Below, piece after piece: positions 1 through 7,653 of a stretch of DNA of 7,788 nt. Source of the DNA: Tagaea sp. Its GTDB lineage: Bacteria > Pseudomonadota > Alphaproteobacteria > CACIAM-22H2. The translations under genes and the position numbers were made by a program. The stretch's first letter is position 1. The number at the start of each line of letters is the position of its first letter. The DNA is taken from positions 1-7,788 of the forward strand of contig JAMNXK010000079.1 of assembly GCA_023653245.1 (NCBI GenBank). Reading direction: 5' to 3'. Below the pieces are notes generated by a model. That model had not been told where the DNA came from and did not search any database. It saw nothing but the letters and a program-made list of their open reading frames with translations.

Positions 1-279
1 CATGGGCGGCGCTTTCGCGCGCGCTGCGCGCCGTCTTGCGCGCCCGGCGCCGCCAAGCTCGTGCTGCGCCCGCAGGACATCGCCCTGTCCGAGGACGGTT
101 TCGCCGCGCGCATCGGCCGCGTCGCCTATGTCGGCGGATCGTGGGATGTAGACGCCTTCGCCGACGCGGATCCGGGCACGGCCTTGCGCCTGTCCTTGCC
201 CGATTCCCGGCGCGCCGAGCCCGGCCAAGCGATCACGCTCGCCCTCGTCGATGGCTGGGTGGTACCGGCGGGCGATTGA
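1..279 (+). CDS. ABC transporter ATP-binding protein, C-terminal fragment (TOBE domain)
   Basis: Only the last 92 codons lie in the window; the gene begins upstream and ends at TGA 277-279. What remains has no Walker or signature motifs, because those lie in the missing part. The segment LVLRPQDIALSED (from base 58) matches the 'LRPEDI' stretch that opens the TOBE_2 region of FbpC/PotA/MalK-type ATPases. The tail ending in VDGWVVPAGD resembles the last beta strands of Fe3+-type and polyamine-type ATPases. The reading frame stays open from base 1. Family knowledge says such proteins energise import with a periplasmic binding protein and membrane permeases. The substrate cannot be read from this fragment. 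The next gene downstream is PhnD-like, but its usual ATPase partner (PhnC) is a different subtype and it has its own promoter, so I do not assign them to one transporter. Confidence 0.72.
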   Translation, partial: HGRRFRARCAPSCAPGAAKLVLRPQDIALSEDGFAARIGRVAYVGGSWDVDAFADADPGTALRLSLPDSRRAEPGQAITLALVDGWVVPAGD

Positions 280-304
280 GCGGTCGCGCCGCGCGGCCTA
301 TAGT
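276..304 (+). promoter_or_regulatory. sigma-70-like promoter of the sensor/regulator operon
   Basis: TTGAGC (276-281) and TATAGT (299-304) are separated by exactly 17 bp and match the -35 and -10 consensus at 4/6 and 5/6 positions. The -35 box overlaps the stop codon of the upstream ABC ATPase. Transcription would start near 311, about 45 bases before the ATG at 356. A housekeeping promoter would give the steady low expression expected for a sensing operon. This is pattern matching only; alphaproteobacterial promoters are often degenerate. Confidence 0.45.
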
Positions 305-355
305 CGTGGCACTTGGACGCTGGCGGCAAGCCGGCCCCGCAGGAGGAGCGCGAAC

Positions 356-1222
356 ATGGCTTCGACGCGACGCCGGATCGGCCGACGCGCGACGTTGTTG
401 GGCGCCGGCGCTGTCATCCTGGCCGCCCCGGCCTTGGGCGCGGCCCCGCCGGTCACGATGGGCCTCACGCCCGTGTTCCTCGATTCCGACATCCGGCTGC
501 TGGCGCAAATCGAGGCGTATCTCGCCCGGCGCCTCGGCCGGCCGGTCCAGCTCGTCCAGCGCCGCACGTACCAGGAGATCACGGCGCTGCTGATCGCCGG
601 CGCGCTCGACACGGCGTGGATTTGCGGCCTGCCTTTCGTGCGCAACCGCGCGCGGCTGCGGCTGACCGGCGTGCCGGTCTATCGCGGCAGCCCGACCTAT
701 CGCGCCTATCTGATCGCGCGCGCGAACGCGCCCGCCGTGTCGATGGGCGAACTCGCGGGCCAGGTCCACGCCTTCTCCGATCCCGATTCCAACTCGGGCT
801 ATCTGGTGACGCGCGCCTTGCTCGCCCAGGACGGGCGCACGCCCGAAACCTTCTTCTCGAAGACCTTCTTCACCTACGGCCATCGCAACGTGATCCGCGC
901 GGTCGCCTCGGGCCTCGCGCATTCGGGCTCGGTCGACGGCTATGTCTGGGACGTGTTGTCGGAGATCGATCCGGCGCTGACGGCGCCCACGCGGGTGGTG
1001 CGCGTGTCCGAGCCGCTCGGCTTTCCGCCATTCGCGTCCCCGACCCAGCCGCGCGATCCGGGCGTGGCGCGCGCCTTGCGCGAAGCCTTGGCCGGCATGG
1101 CCGGCGCCGAGGACGGCAAGGCGATCCTCGGCACGCTGCGTTTGGACGGATTCGTCGACGGGCGGGCGGAGATGTTCGACGGCATCGCCGAGCTGCTGCG
1201 CCAAGCCGAGCGCGTCGGATGA
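356..1222 (+). CDS. PhnD-like periplasmic substrate-binding protein (AioX-type sensor component)
   Basis: This 288-residue protein resembles the phosphate/phosphite/phosphonate-binding (PhnD, Phosphonate-bd) family. The start is ATG 356, chosen because AGGAGGAG at 341-348 lies 7 bases upstream. The N-terminus has a twin-arginine-like stretch (RRRIGRRATLLGAG, residues 5-18), a hydrophobic core and an ALG-AA cleavage site near residue 28, so it should be periplasmic. PhnD-like features are LTPVFLDSDIRLLAQ (37-51), the DTAWICGLPF segment (85-94) and SDPDSNSGYL further on. Its only cysteine, Cys90, sits in that middle segment near the expected ligand cleft. No permease or PhnC-type ATPase accompanies it. 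Instead its stop overlaps the start of a histidine kinase, as in the AioX-AioS-AioR arsenite system. I infer that it senses a ligand for the kinase rather than feeding a transporter. The ligand is unknown; a sulfur, arsenic or phosphorus oxyanion is plausible. Confidence 0.85.
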   Translation: MASTRRRIGRRATLLGAGAVILAAPALGAAPPVTMGLTPVFLDSDIRLLAQIEAYLARRLGRPVQLVQRRTYQEITALLIAGALDTAWICGLPFVRNRARLRLTGVPVYRGSPTYRAYLIARANAPAVSMGELAGQVHAFSDPDSNSGYLVTRALLAQDGRTPETFFSKTFFTYGHRNVIRAVASGLAHSGSVDGYVWDVLSEIDPALTAPTRVVRVSEPLGFPPFASPTQPRDPGVARALREALAGMAGAEDGKAILGTLRLDGFVDGRAEMFDGIAELLRQAERVG

Positions 1223-2641
1223 GCGCGCGCCTGCCGCGCGTCAAGCTCGCCTGGAAGGTGCCGCTGGTGGTCGCCTGCCTGATGATCGTGGTCGCCGCAG
1301 GCATCTCCAAGACCGTGCTCGATCGTCTCGACCACACCCAGGCGCGCCATGTCGAGCAGCTGACCGGCGCCTATCTCGACGGGCTATCGACCGCGCTGCA
1401 GCCGGCCTTGCTGCGCCGCGACGCGTGGGAGGCGTTCGACGCACTCGACCGCGCACGGCGCCTCTATTCGGGCGTGCGCACGCTCGACGTGCTGGCGATC
1501 CTGCCCGACGGCAACGTGCTGGCGGCGGCCGATCCGCTGGCGCACCCGGTCCTGTCGGCGGCCCCTGCGGAAGCGGCGCGCCCGCCGCGCGCCCCGCCGC
1601 CGCTGGAGGCCGCCGACGGACGCGCCTGGATCCACCGCGAAATGTCCGACGACGGCGTCAAGATCGGCCGCATCGCAGCACTCATCGACGTGTCGGCGTA
1701 TCTGGCCGAGCGGCGCGAGGCGCAAACGGCGCTGATCGTGTTCAACGCCGCGCTGACGCTGGCGCTGGCGGGGCTGGGCTACGTTTTCGTGCGCCGGATG
1801 CTGGCACCCGCGACCTTGCTGTCGGACGCCTTCGCCGCCGCGGCCGACGGCGAGCCCAAGCCGATTTCGCCGGTGCGCATGCCCGCGCCGGAATCCGAAG
1901 GCGGCAAGCTGCTGCGCGGCTACAACCGAATGGTCGAAGCGCTCGCCGAGCGCGAGACGCTGCGCAAGCGCCTGGCCGAAGAAGAGCGCGCGGCACTGCT
2001 CGGCAAGCTCGCCTCCTCCCTCGCCCACGAGGTCAACAACCCGTTGGGCGGCATGTTCAACGCGCTGGCGATGATCCGCCGCCATGGCGGCGATGCCGGG
2101 CGGCGCGAGAACGCCGCCGCCTTGATCGAGCGCGGCCTCGCCTCGATCCGCGACATCGTGCGCGCGTCGCTCGTGCAATGGCGTTCGGGCGAGGCCGGGC
2201 GGGCGCTCACGCGCACCGATCTCGACGATCTGCGCTTCCTCGCCCAGGCGGAAACGCGCGCGCGCGGCTTGCGGCTCGACTGGCGCGGCGAACTCGACGG
2301 CGACGAGGCGCCGGTTTCGGCCCAGCATGTGCGCCAAGTGGCGCTCAATCTGGTGCTCAACGCCTGCGCCGCCTCGCCGCGCGGCGGCACGGTGACGGTG
2401 CGCGCGCTGGCGGCCGAATCGCGCGTGATCCTGACGGTCGACGATTCGGGCGCCGGCATGCCCGAAAGCCAGCGCGCGCGGCTGCTCGACGCGGGCGAGG
2501 CGGCGCCCGGCGCCGGGCTCGGGCTGTGGACGGTCGCGCGGCTGGTGCGCGCGGCGCGCGGCGCGGTCTCGGTCGAGGACGCGCCGGGCGGCGGCACGCG
2601 CGTGCGCGCGATCTTCCCTTTCGCCGGCGGAGAGGACGAAG

Positions 2642-2661
<20 letters not shown>
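1219..2661 (+). CDS. membrane-bound sensor histidine kinase
   Basis: This 480-residue kinase starts at ATG 1219, in an ATGA overlap with the upstream binding-protein gene, so the two are probably translationally coupled. Membrane segments are at about 13-30 and 171-191. Between them lies a periplasmic sensor domain of roughly 140 residues with a Pro/Ala-rich loop (113-130). A HAMP-like linker and coiled-coil region (about 195-258) follow. The H-box is LASSLAHEVNNPLGG, with phospho-accepting His270. The ATPase domain shows the N-box (LNLVLNAC, Asn377 and Asn381), G1 (DSGAG, 409-413) and G2 (GAGLGL, 431-436). All catalytic motifs are intact. The closest functional analogy is AioS, or NtrB-class kinases that pair with sigma-54 activators. 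I infer that the periplasmic domain reads the ligand state of the PhnD-like protein and passes phosphate to the regulator whose gene overlaps its 3' end. Confidence 0.93.
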
Positions 2662-3980
<1,319 letters not shown>

Positions 3981-3982
<2 letters not shown>

Positions 3983-3998
3983 GTCCGGATTTCCGGAC
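3981..3998 (+). promoter_or_regulatory. distal activator-binding palindrome (candidate enhancer box 1)
   Basis: GAGTCCGGATTTCCGGAC contains the inverted repeat GTCCGG-ATTT-CCGGAC (3983-3998). It overlaps the last bases of the regulator's stop codon. It is identical at 17 of 18 positions to the box at 4013-4030, exactly 32 bp downstream (about three helical turns), so dimers would sit on the same DNA face. Its centre lies about 107 bp upstream of the predicted sigma-54 start. This is the usual geometry for an NtrC-type enhancer. That the adjacent regulator is the binder is inference. Confidence 0.7.
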
Positions 3999-4006
3999 GC
4001 GAGCCG

Positions 4007-4038
4007 CGCGGCGAGTCCGAATTTCCGGACTCGCCGCG
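4007..4038 (+). repeat. 13-bp perfect inverted repeat / hairpin containing box 2
   Basis: CGCGGCGAGTCCG (4007-4019) and CGGACTCGCCGCG (4026-4038) are perfect reverse complements around the 6-base loop AATTTC. The palindrome extends the symmetry of enhancer box 2. As RNA it would form a very stable hairpin 25 bases after the regulator's stop codon, but no T-run follows, so it is not a classic intrinsic terminator. It could stop, slow or protect the end of the regulator transcript, or simply be an extended operator. Confidence 0.65.
4013..4030 (+). promoter_or_regulatory. proximal activator-binding palindrome (candidate enhancer box 2)
   Basis: GAGTCCGAATTTCCGGAC repeats box 1 with a single change (G to A at 4020). 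It is centred about 75 bp upstream of the predicted start of the molybdoenzyme transcript. Together with box 1 it gives two phased dimer sites, as expected for the oligomerisation of an NtrC-family activator. The symmetry around this copy is much longer than around box 1, which could mean tighter binding. Confidence 0.7.
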
Positions 4039-4070
4039 GGCGAAATCCCCTGCGGCGGCGCGCCGCACCG

Positions 4071-4086
4071 TGGCATCCCAATTGCT
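4071..4086 (+). promoter_or_regulatory. sigma-54 (RpoN) -24/-12 promoter of the sulfite dehydrogenase operon
   Basis: TGGCATCCCAATTGCT carries the invariant GG (4072-4073) and GC (4084-4085) with the required 10-bp spacing. It matches the consensus TGGCA...TTGCW at ten of the most conserved positions. Transcription should begin near 4097, giving a leader of about 52 bases before ATG 4149. No IHF-like AT-rich site was seen between the enhancer boxes and the promoter, so DNA looping may rely on intrinsic flexibility or another protein. The gene for an NtrC-type activator lies immediately upstream. Confidence 0.82.
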
Positions 4087-4095
4087 GTTGGGAAC

Positions 4096-4124
4096 GTCGC
4101 GACGCCGTGACCAAACGGCGCGAC
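4096..4124 (+). other. stem-loop at the 5' end of the predicted sorA-like mRNA
   Basis: GTCG (4096-4099) pairs with CGAC (4121-4124) and CGCCGT (4103-4108) pairs with ACGGCG (4115-4120). Three unpaired bases on the left arm and a GACCAA loop remain. The stem begins at the transcript start predicted from the -24/-12 promoter. It leaves the ribosome-binding site (AAGGGGAG, 4134-4141) free. A 5'-terminal stem of this kind could stabilise the message; it does not look like a riboswitch. Confidence 0.4.
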
Positions 4125-4148
4125 AACGAACCCAAGGGGAGCGAAACG

Positions 4149-5504
4149 ATGAGCGAAGCCAAACACCGCGCCGCCGACGAAGCCACGGTCCGCCAGGTCT
4201 TGCGCGACGGCACCAACATGGACCGCCGCAGCCTGTTCGTGTCGGCCGCCGCCTTCGGCGCCGCCGCCGTCGCCGCACCGGGCGCGGCCCTCGCCCAGGC
4301 GCCCGCCGCCGCACCGGCGGCACCCGCCCGGCGCATCATCGTGAAGGACGATTCGCGCCTGCTCAACATCGGCGCCACGGTGCGCTCGGGGAACTACTGG
4401 AACTTCTCGACCTTCATGACGCCGGTCGAGGAGTTCTACGTCCGCAACCACTATCCCACGCCGACGGTCGAGCAGAAGCCCGAGCTCGCCATGGCGAACT
4501 GGAAGCTCAAGGTACACGGCGCTTCGGTCGAGCGGCCCTTCGAGCTCACTTACAACGATCTGATCAAAATGCCCTCGCGCACCATCATCGCCACGATGGA
4601 GTGCCACGGCAATTCGCGGACCCTGTTCTGGGAGCAAGGCGGCTTCACCGGCGAGCAGGTCGCGGGCGGCAATTGGGTCATGGGCGCGGTCGGCCAAGCC
4701 GAATGGCAATACGTGCCGATGAGCGCCATCCTCGCGCGTGCCGGCATCCGCCCCAACGCGCGCACCGTACTGTTCTGGTCGGGCGTGGACGGCGCCGACA
4801 TGGGCCGGCCCATGCCGATGTCCGACGTGCGCGCGCTGCAGAACGACATGGGCATCTGCTACGCGATGAACGGCAACCCGCTGACGCCCGATCACGGCGC
4901 GCCGGTGCGCGTGGTCGTTCCCGGCTGGGGCGGCACGGCCTCGATCAAGTGGGTGACCGAGATCCGCATCACCGACAAGCGCGTGTGGTGCCGCCTCAAC
5001 ACCCGCGGCGAGGTCTATATCGGCCCGTCCTACCCGGCGCCCCAGCACGGTCCGGACGACGAGTTCATCGGCGTGACGGCCGCCGACGTGCGCGGCCCCA
5101 TGGTCACTTGGATGCCGCCGAAATCCACCTTGACCATCCCGCTGGTGCTCGAGAAGTCGCCGTCGGTGCCCGCCAACTATCCGCTGCAACGCAACGAAGT
5201 GCCGAAACTCTCCGCGGGCCGCCAGACGATGCGCGGCTACGCCTGGGCGCCGCAACACGGCGTGCGCTCGGTCGAGTACCGGATCGACGGCGGCCAATGG
5301 ACGCGCGCCACGATCCGCCAGCCCAATCTCGGCAAATACACTTGGGTGCGGTTCACGTTCCCGTGGGACGCCCCGGCGGGCAACCACGTCATCGAAACCC
5401 GCACCACGGACAATTCGGGGTTCGTCCAGCCGGAGACGGTGCCGATCAATTCGCTCGGCATGGCCAACGGCTCGATCCCGAAATTCCGCGTCCAAGTCGT
5501 CTGA
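4149..5504 (+). CDS. sorA: Tat-exported sulfite oxidase-family molybdopterin enzyme (SorA/SoxC-like sulfite dehydrogenase)
   Basis: This 451-residue enzyme starts at ATG 4149, 7 bases after AAGGGGAG. After a 23-residue extension it has a twin-arginine signal (DRRSLFVSAAAFGA, 25-38) and AxA cleavage near residue 50, so it is exported folded with its molybdenum cofactor. Sulfite oxidase landmarks are present: RNH (Arg99-His101), MECHGNSR with the cofactor ligand Cys152 and Arg157 five residues on, Tyr238 in YAMNG, and HGAPVRVVVPGWGGTASIKWV from 249. The C-terminal third (about 325-451) is the Mo-co dimerisation, immunoglobulin-like domain. There is no haem domain; the next gene supplies a cytochrome c, as in SorAB or SoxCD. 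No other sox genes are nearby, so a SorAB-type role (sulfite to sulfate in the periplasm) fits better than SoxC. Substrate assignment is by family only. Expression is probably RpoN-dependent. Confidence 0.88.
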   Translation: MSEAKHRAADEATVRQVLRDGTNMDRRSLFVSAAAFGAAAVAAPGAALAQAPAAAPAAPARRIIVKDDSRLLNIGATVRSGNYWNFSTFMTPVEEFYVRNHYPTPTVEQKPELAMANWKLKVHGASVERPFELTYNDLIKMPSRTIIATMECHGNSRTLFWEQGGFTGEQVAGGNWVMGAVGQAEWQYVPMSAILARAGIRPNARTVLFWSGVDGADMGRPMPMSDVRALQNDMGICYAMNGNPLTPDHGAPVRVVVPGWGGTASIKWVTEIRITDKRVWCRLNTRGEVYIGPSYPAPQHGPDDEFIGVTAADVRGPMVTWMPPKSTLTIPLVLEKSPSVPANYPLQRNEVPKLSAGRQTMRGYAWAPQHGVRSVEYRIDGGQWTRATIRQPNLGKYTWVRFTFPWDAPAGNHVIETRTTDNSGFVQPETVPINSLGMANGSIPKFRVQVV

Positions 5505-5520
5505 TCGCCACGCCAAGACG

Positions 5521-5548
5521 GGGCCCGGCCGCGCGTTCGGCCGGGCCC
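5521..5548 (+). repeat. 10-bp perfect intercistronic hairpin
   Basis: GGGCCCGGCC (5521-5530) and GGCCGGGCCC (5539-5548) are exact reverse complements around an 8-base loop. The hairpin lies in the 64-base gap between the molybdoenzyme and the cytochrome c gene. Only two T's follow, so full termination is unlikely. It could act as a partial terminator, an RNase barrier that protects the upstream message, or a device setting the ratio of the two subunits. Confidence 0.6.
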
Positions 5549-5577
5549 TTCGCGCCTTCAACAGCCCGGTGCCCGAC

Positions 5578-5943
5578 ATGCGTTACGTCCCGTTCCTCGC
5601 CTTCGCCCTTCTCGCCGCCTTCCCCGCCGCCGCCGACCAAGCCCAGCTCGATCGCGGGCGGGCGATCTACGCCGAGTACTGCGCGCTCTGCCACGGCGCG
5701 GACGGGCGGCGCGGCCAAGGGTTCCAGACCCCGATCTGGGGTCCGCAGACCCAGATTCCGAAGTTCCAGAACGCGCTCGGGCTGTTCGAGTACAACGAAG
5801 TGCTGATGCCCTTCGACGGTCCCGACAAGATCGACGAAGCGGCGAAATGGGCGGTGACGCTCTATCTGCTCGTCAATCACGGTGCCATGCGGGCCGGCCA
5901 GACGCTGAGCCGCGCCAACGCCGCCCAAATCCCGATCCGCTGA
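5578..5943 (+). CDS. small periplasmic monohaem cytochrome c (SorB-like electron acceptor)
   Basis: This 121-residue protein starts at ATG 5578; an in-frame GTG at 5569 would add three residues. I prefer the ATG because the signal peptide (MRYVPFLAFALLAAFPAAA, 1-19) begins there. There is no clear Shine-Dalgarno sequence before either start. The single haem site is CALCH (Cys35, Cys38, His39). The likely axial methionine is Met77 in VLMPFDG, followed by a C-terminal helix (KWAVTLYLLVNH), as in class I cytochromes. The size and position after a sulfite oxidase-family gene match SorB-type partners, which take electrons from the molybdenum site and pass them towards a terminal oxidase. The pairing with the upstream enzyme is inferred from gene order. 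The gene ends nine bases short of a convergent permease gene. Confidence 0.88.
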   Translation: MRYVPFLAFALLAAFPAAADQAQLDRGRAIYAEYCALCHGADGRRGQGFQTPIWGPQTQIPKFQNALGLFEYNEVLMPFDGPDKIDEAAKWAVTLYLLVNHGAMRAGQTLSRANAAQIPIR

Positions 5944-5952
5944 CGCGCGCGC

Positions 5953-7653
5953 TCAATCCGCCCAGGGCAGCGTGCCTTTGGGCAGGCGCCGCGCGAGGAA
6001 CGTGAGCGCCAGCATCAGCGCCACCACGACGCCGATCGCCAGGATCGACACGGCCGCCGCCAGCGGCGAATCCCCGCCCTCCTGCAGCGAAAAGACAATC
6101 ACGCCCAGCGTCTCGGACCCCGACGACCACAATAAGGCCGAGACCGTCAGCTCGTTGAGCGCGGTCAGGAACACCAAGATCGCGCCCGCGCCGGCCGCCG
6201 GGGCCACCATCGGCAAGGCCACGTCGCGTAAGCGCCGCCCGAATCCCGCGCCCGCGGCGGCCGCGGCTTCGTCGAGTGCGGGATCGAGCTGGGCGAACGC
6301 CGCCCCGATCGGGCGAAGGGCCAGCACCAGAAAGCGCGCCACATAGGCCAAAGCGATGATCCACAGCGTGCCGTAGATCGACACGCCCAGGATCGGCAGC
6401 GGTTTGATGAACACCAGGATCATGGCGATGGCGAGCACGATGCCGGGCAGCGCGTAAGGCAGCTCGACCAGCGTGTCGATCGCGCGCACCAGCGTCGAGC
6501 GCCGCCACGCGACGAAATAGGCGAGCGGCAAGGCCGCCGCCACGCACAGCGCCGCCGCCGATCCGGCGAGCAGGAAGGAATTGGCGAAGGCGCGCGCCAC
6601 CGCGTCTTGCGCCAACGCGCCCGAAAATCCGCGCCAAGTCAGGGTCTCGAAGCTCAACGTCACGCCGATCGCCGGCACCAGCGCCTGGGCGAACAACGCC
6701 ACGAAGGGCACGACCGAGATCAAGATCAAGCCGGTCCACAGGGCGATCTCCAGCGGCAGACGCGCGGCGCCCAAGCGCCAGGGCTCGGGTGCCGCGCCCG
6801 GCGACAGGCGCGAATCGGTCGCCTTGCGCGCGCGCGCGTGCAGCCACAGCACGAGCAACGCGACGGCGCCGATCACCGCCGAAAGCGTGGCGGCTTGCGC
6901 GAGCACGGACGTGCCGAAACCCGCCAGACGCTGGTAGATCAGCGTCACGAGCGTGTTGTAGCCCACCGGAATGCCGAGCAAAGCGGGCGTGCCGAAATTC
7001 CCCACGCTCGACACGAAAGCGAGCAGCGCGCCCGCCAGGATCGCGGGCGCCATCAGCGGCAGCACGATGGTGCGCGCGACGATGGCGCGGTTGGCCCCGC
7101 AGCCGCGCGCCGCCTCGATCGCCTCGCGCGGCAGCGCGCGCAAACCCGCCCGCACGGCGAGAAACACGAGCGGCGCGTGTTCGAGGCCGAGCAGCCAGGC
7201 GATGCCTTCGCGCCCCAGCATCGGATTGGGCGAGCCGGGCGGCGGGGCGAGGCCGAAGGCACCGAGCAGCGCGCTTTGCGGCCCGGCCATGTTCATCCAC
7301 GCGAGGGCCGCGATCTGCGAGGGCACGACCAGCGGCAGCACGAACACGAACACCAGCGCCGCCTTGGCGCGGATGTCGGTCAGCGCGACCGCGAGCGCGA
7401 AGCCGATTCCCAGAAACAAGGAGACCGCCGTACCGGCCGCCGAGGTTTCGAAGGTGCGCCACGCCGCGCGCCACGTCGCGGGCGAGGACAAGGCGCGCTC
7501 GGCGATCGAAAGATCGAAGCCGCCGCCCCGTGGGGCGACGGCTTCGTAGAGCAGCCGCGCGAGCGGCCAGAGCGAGATGGCGCCGATCGCCGCGGCCAGC
7601 GCGAACAGCCAGAGCCGTTCGCGCGTGCCGAGGGCCGGGGCCGCGACGCTCAC
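5953..7653 (-). CDS. Fe3+-type ABC transporter permease, two fused BPD domains
   Basis: This 566-residue inner-membrane protein starts at GTG 7653-7651, which overlaps the stop of the upstream binding-protein gene (GTGA), so translation is probably coupled. It holds two tandem binding-protein-dependent transport domains of about 270 residues each, joined by a hydrophilic linker (about 273-298). Each carries an EAA-type cytoplasmic loop for the ATPase: EAIEAARGCGANRA with LPLMAP (177-203), and DEAAAAAGAGFGRRL with LPMVAP (461-485). About twelve hydrophobic segments are visible. Fused permeases of this size are typical of FbpB/SfuB Fe3+ importers and of the related thiamine and 2-aminoethylphosphonate systems. 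Iron is the default reading, but the substrate is not proven. The cognate ATPase gene is not in the window; it does not follow the permease, where the convergent cytochrome gene lies. Confidence 0.9.
   Translation of the reverse strand: MSVAAPALGTRERLWLFALAAAIGAISLWPLARLLYEAVAPRGGGFDLSIAERALSSPATWRAAWRTFETSAAGTAVSLFLGIGFALAVALTDIRAKAALVFVFVLPLVVPSQIAALAWMNMAGPQSALLGAFGLAPPPGSPNPMLGREGIAWLLGLEHAPLVFLAVRAGLRALPREAIEAARGCGANRAIVARTIVLPLMAPAILAGALLAFVSSVGNFGTPALLGIPVGYNTLVTLIYQRLAGFGTSVLAQAATLSAVIGAVALLVLWLHARARKATDSRLSPGAAPEPWRLGAARLPLEIALWTGLILISVVPFVALFAQALVPAIGVTLSFETLTWRGFSGALAQDAVARAFANSFLLAGSAAALCVAAALPLAYFVAWRRSTLVRAIDTLVELPYALPGIVLAIAMILVFIKPLPILGVSIYGTLWIIALAYVARFLVLALRPIGAAFAQLDPALDEAAAAAGAGFGRRLRDVALPMVAPAAGAGAILVFLTALNELTVSALLWSSGSETLGVIVFSLQEGGDSPLAAAVSILAIGVVVALMLALTFLARRLPKGTLPWAD

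Noticed and set aside
307..324. Possible sigma-54 promoter (TGGCACTTGGACGCTGG) before the PhnD-like gene
   Set aside because: GG and GC are 9 bp apart instead of 10 and the TTGC element is missing. The 17-bp-spaced sigma-70-like pair at 276-304 fits better.
356..1222. PhnD-like protein as part of a phosphonate importer
   Set aside because: There is no PhnC or PhnE homologue adjacent. The upstream ATPase fragment is of the TOBE Fe3+/polyamine type, and the gene overlaps a histidine kinase instead.
4149..5504. Assignment as SoxC of a complete Sox thiosulfate-oxidising complex
   Set aside because: No soxXA, soxYZ or soxB genes are present and the partner cytochrome has one haem site with only 121 residues, whereas SoxD is a larger dihaem protein.
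5944..5952. Bidirectional terminator between the convergent cytochrome and permease genes
   Set aside because: Only nine bases separate the stop codons and they contain no stem with a T-run.
5873..7474. Second minus-strand open frame (533 codons) overlapping the permease
   Set aside because: It is a frame-shifted shadow of the permease on the same strand: no hydrophobic segments, Arg/Gly/Ala-rich, and the other frame has twelve membrane segments and two EAA loops.
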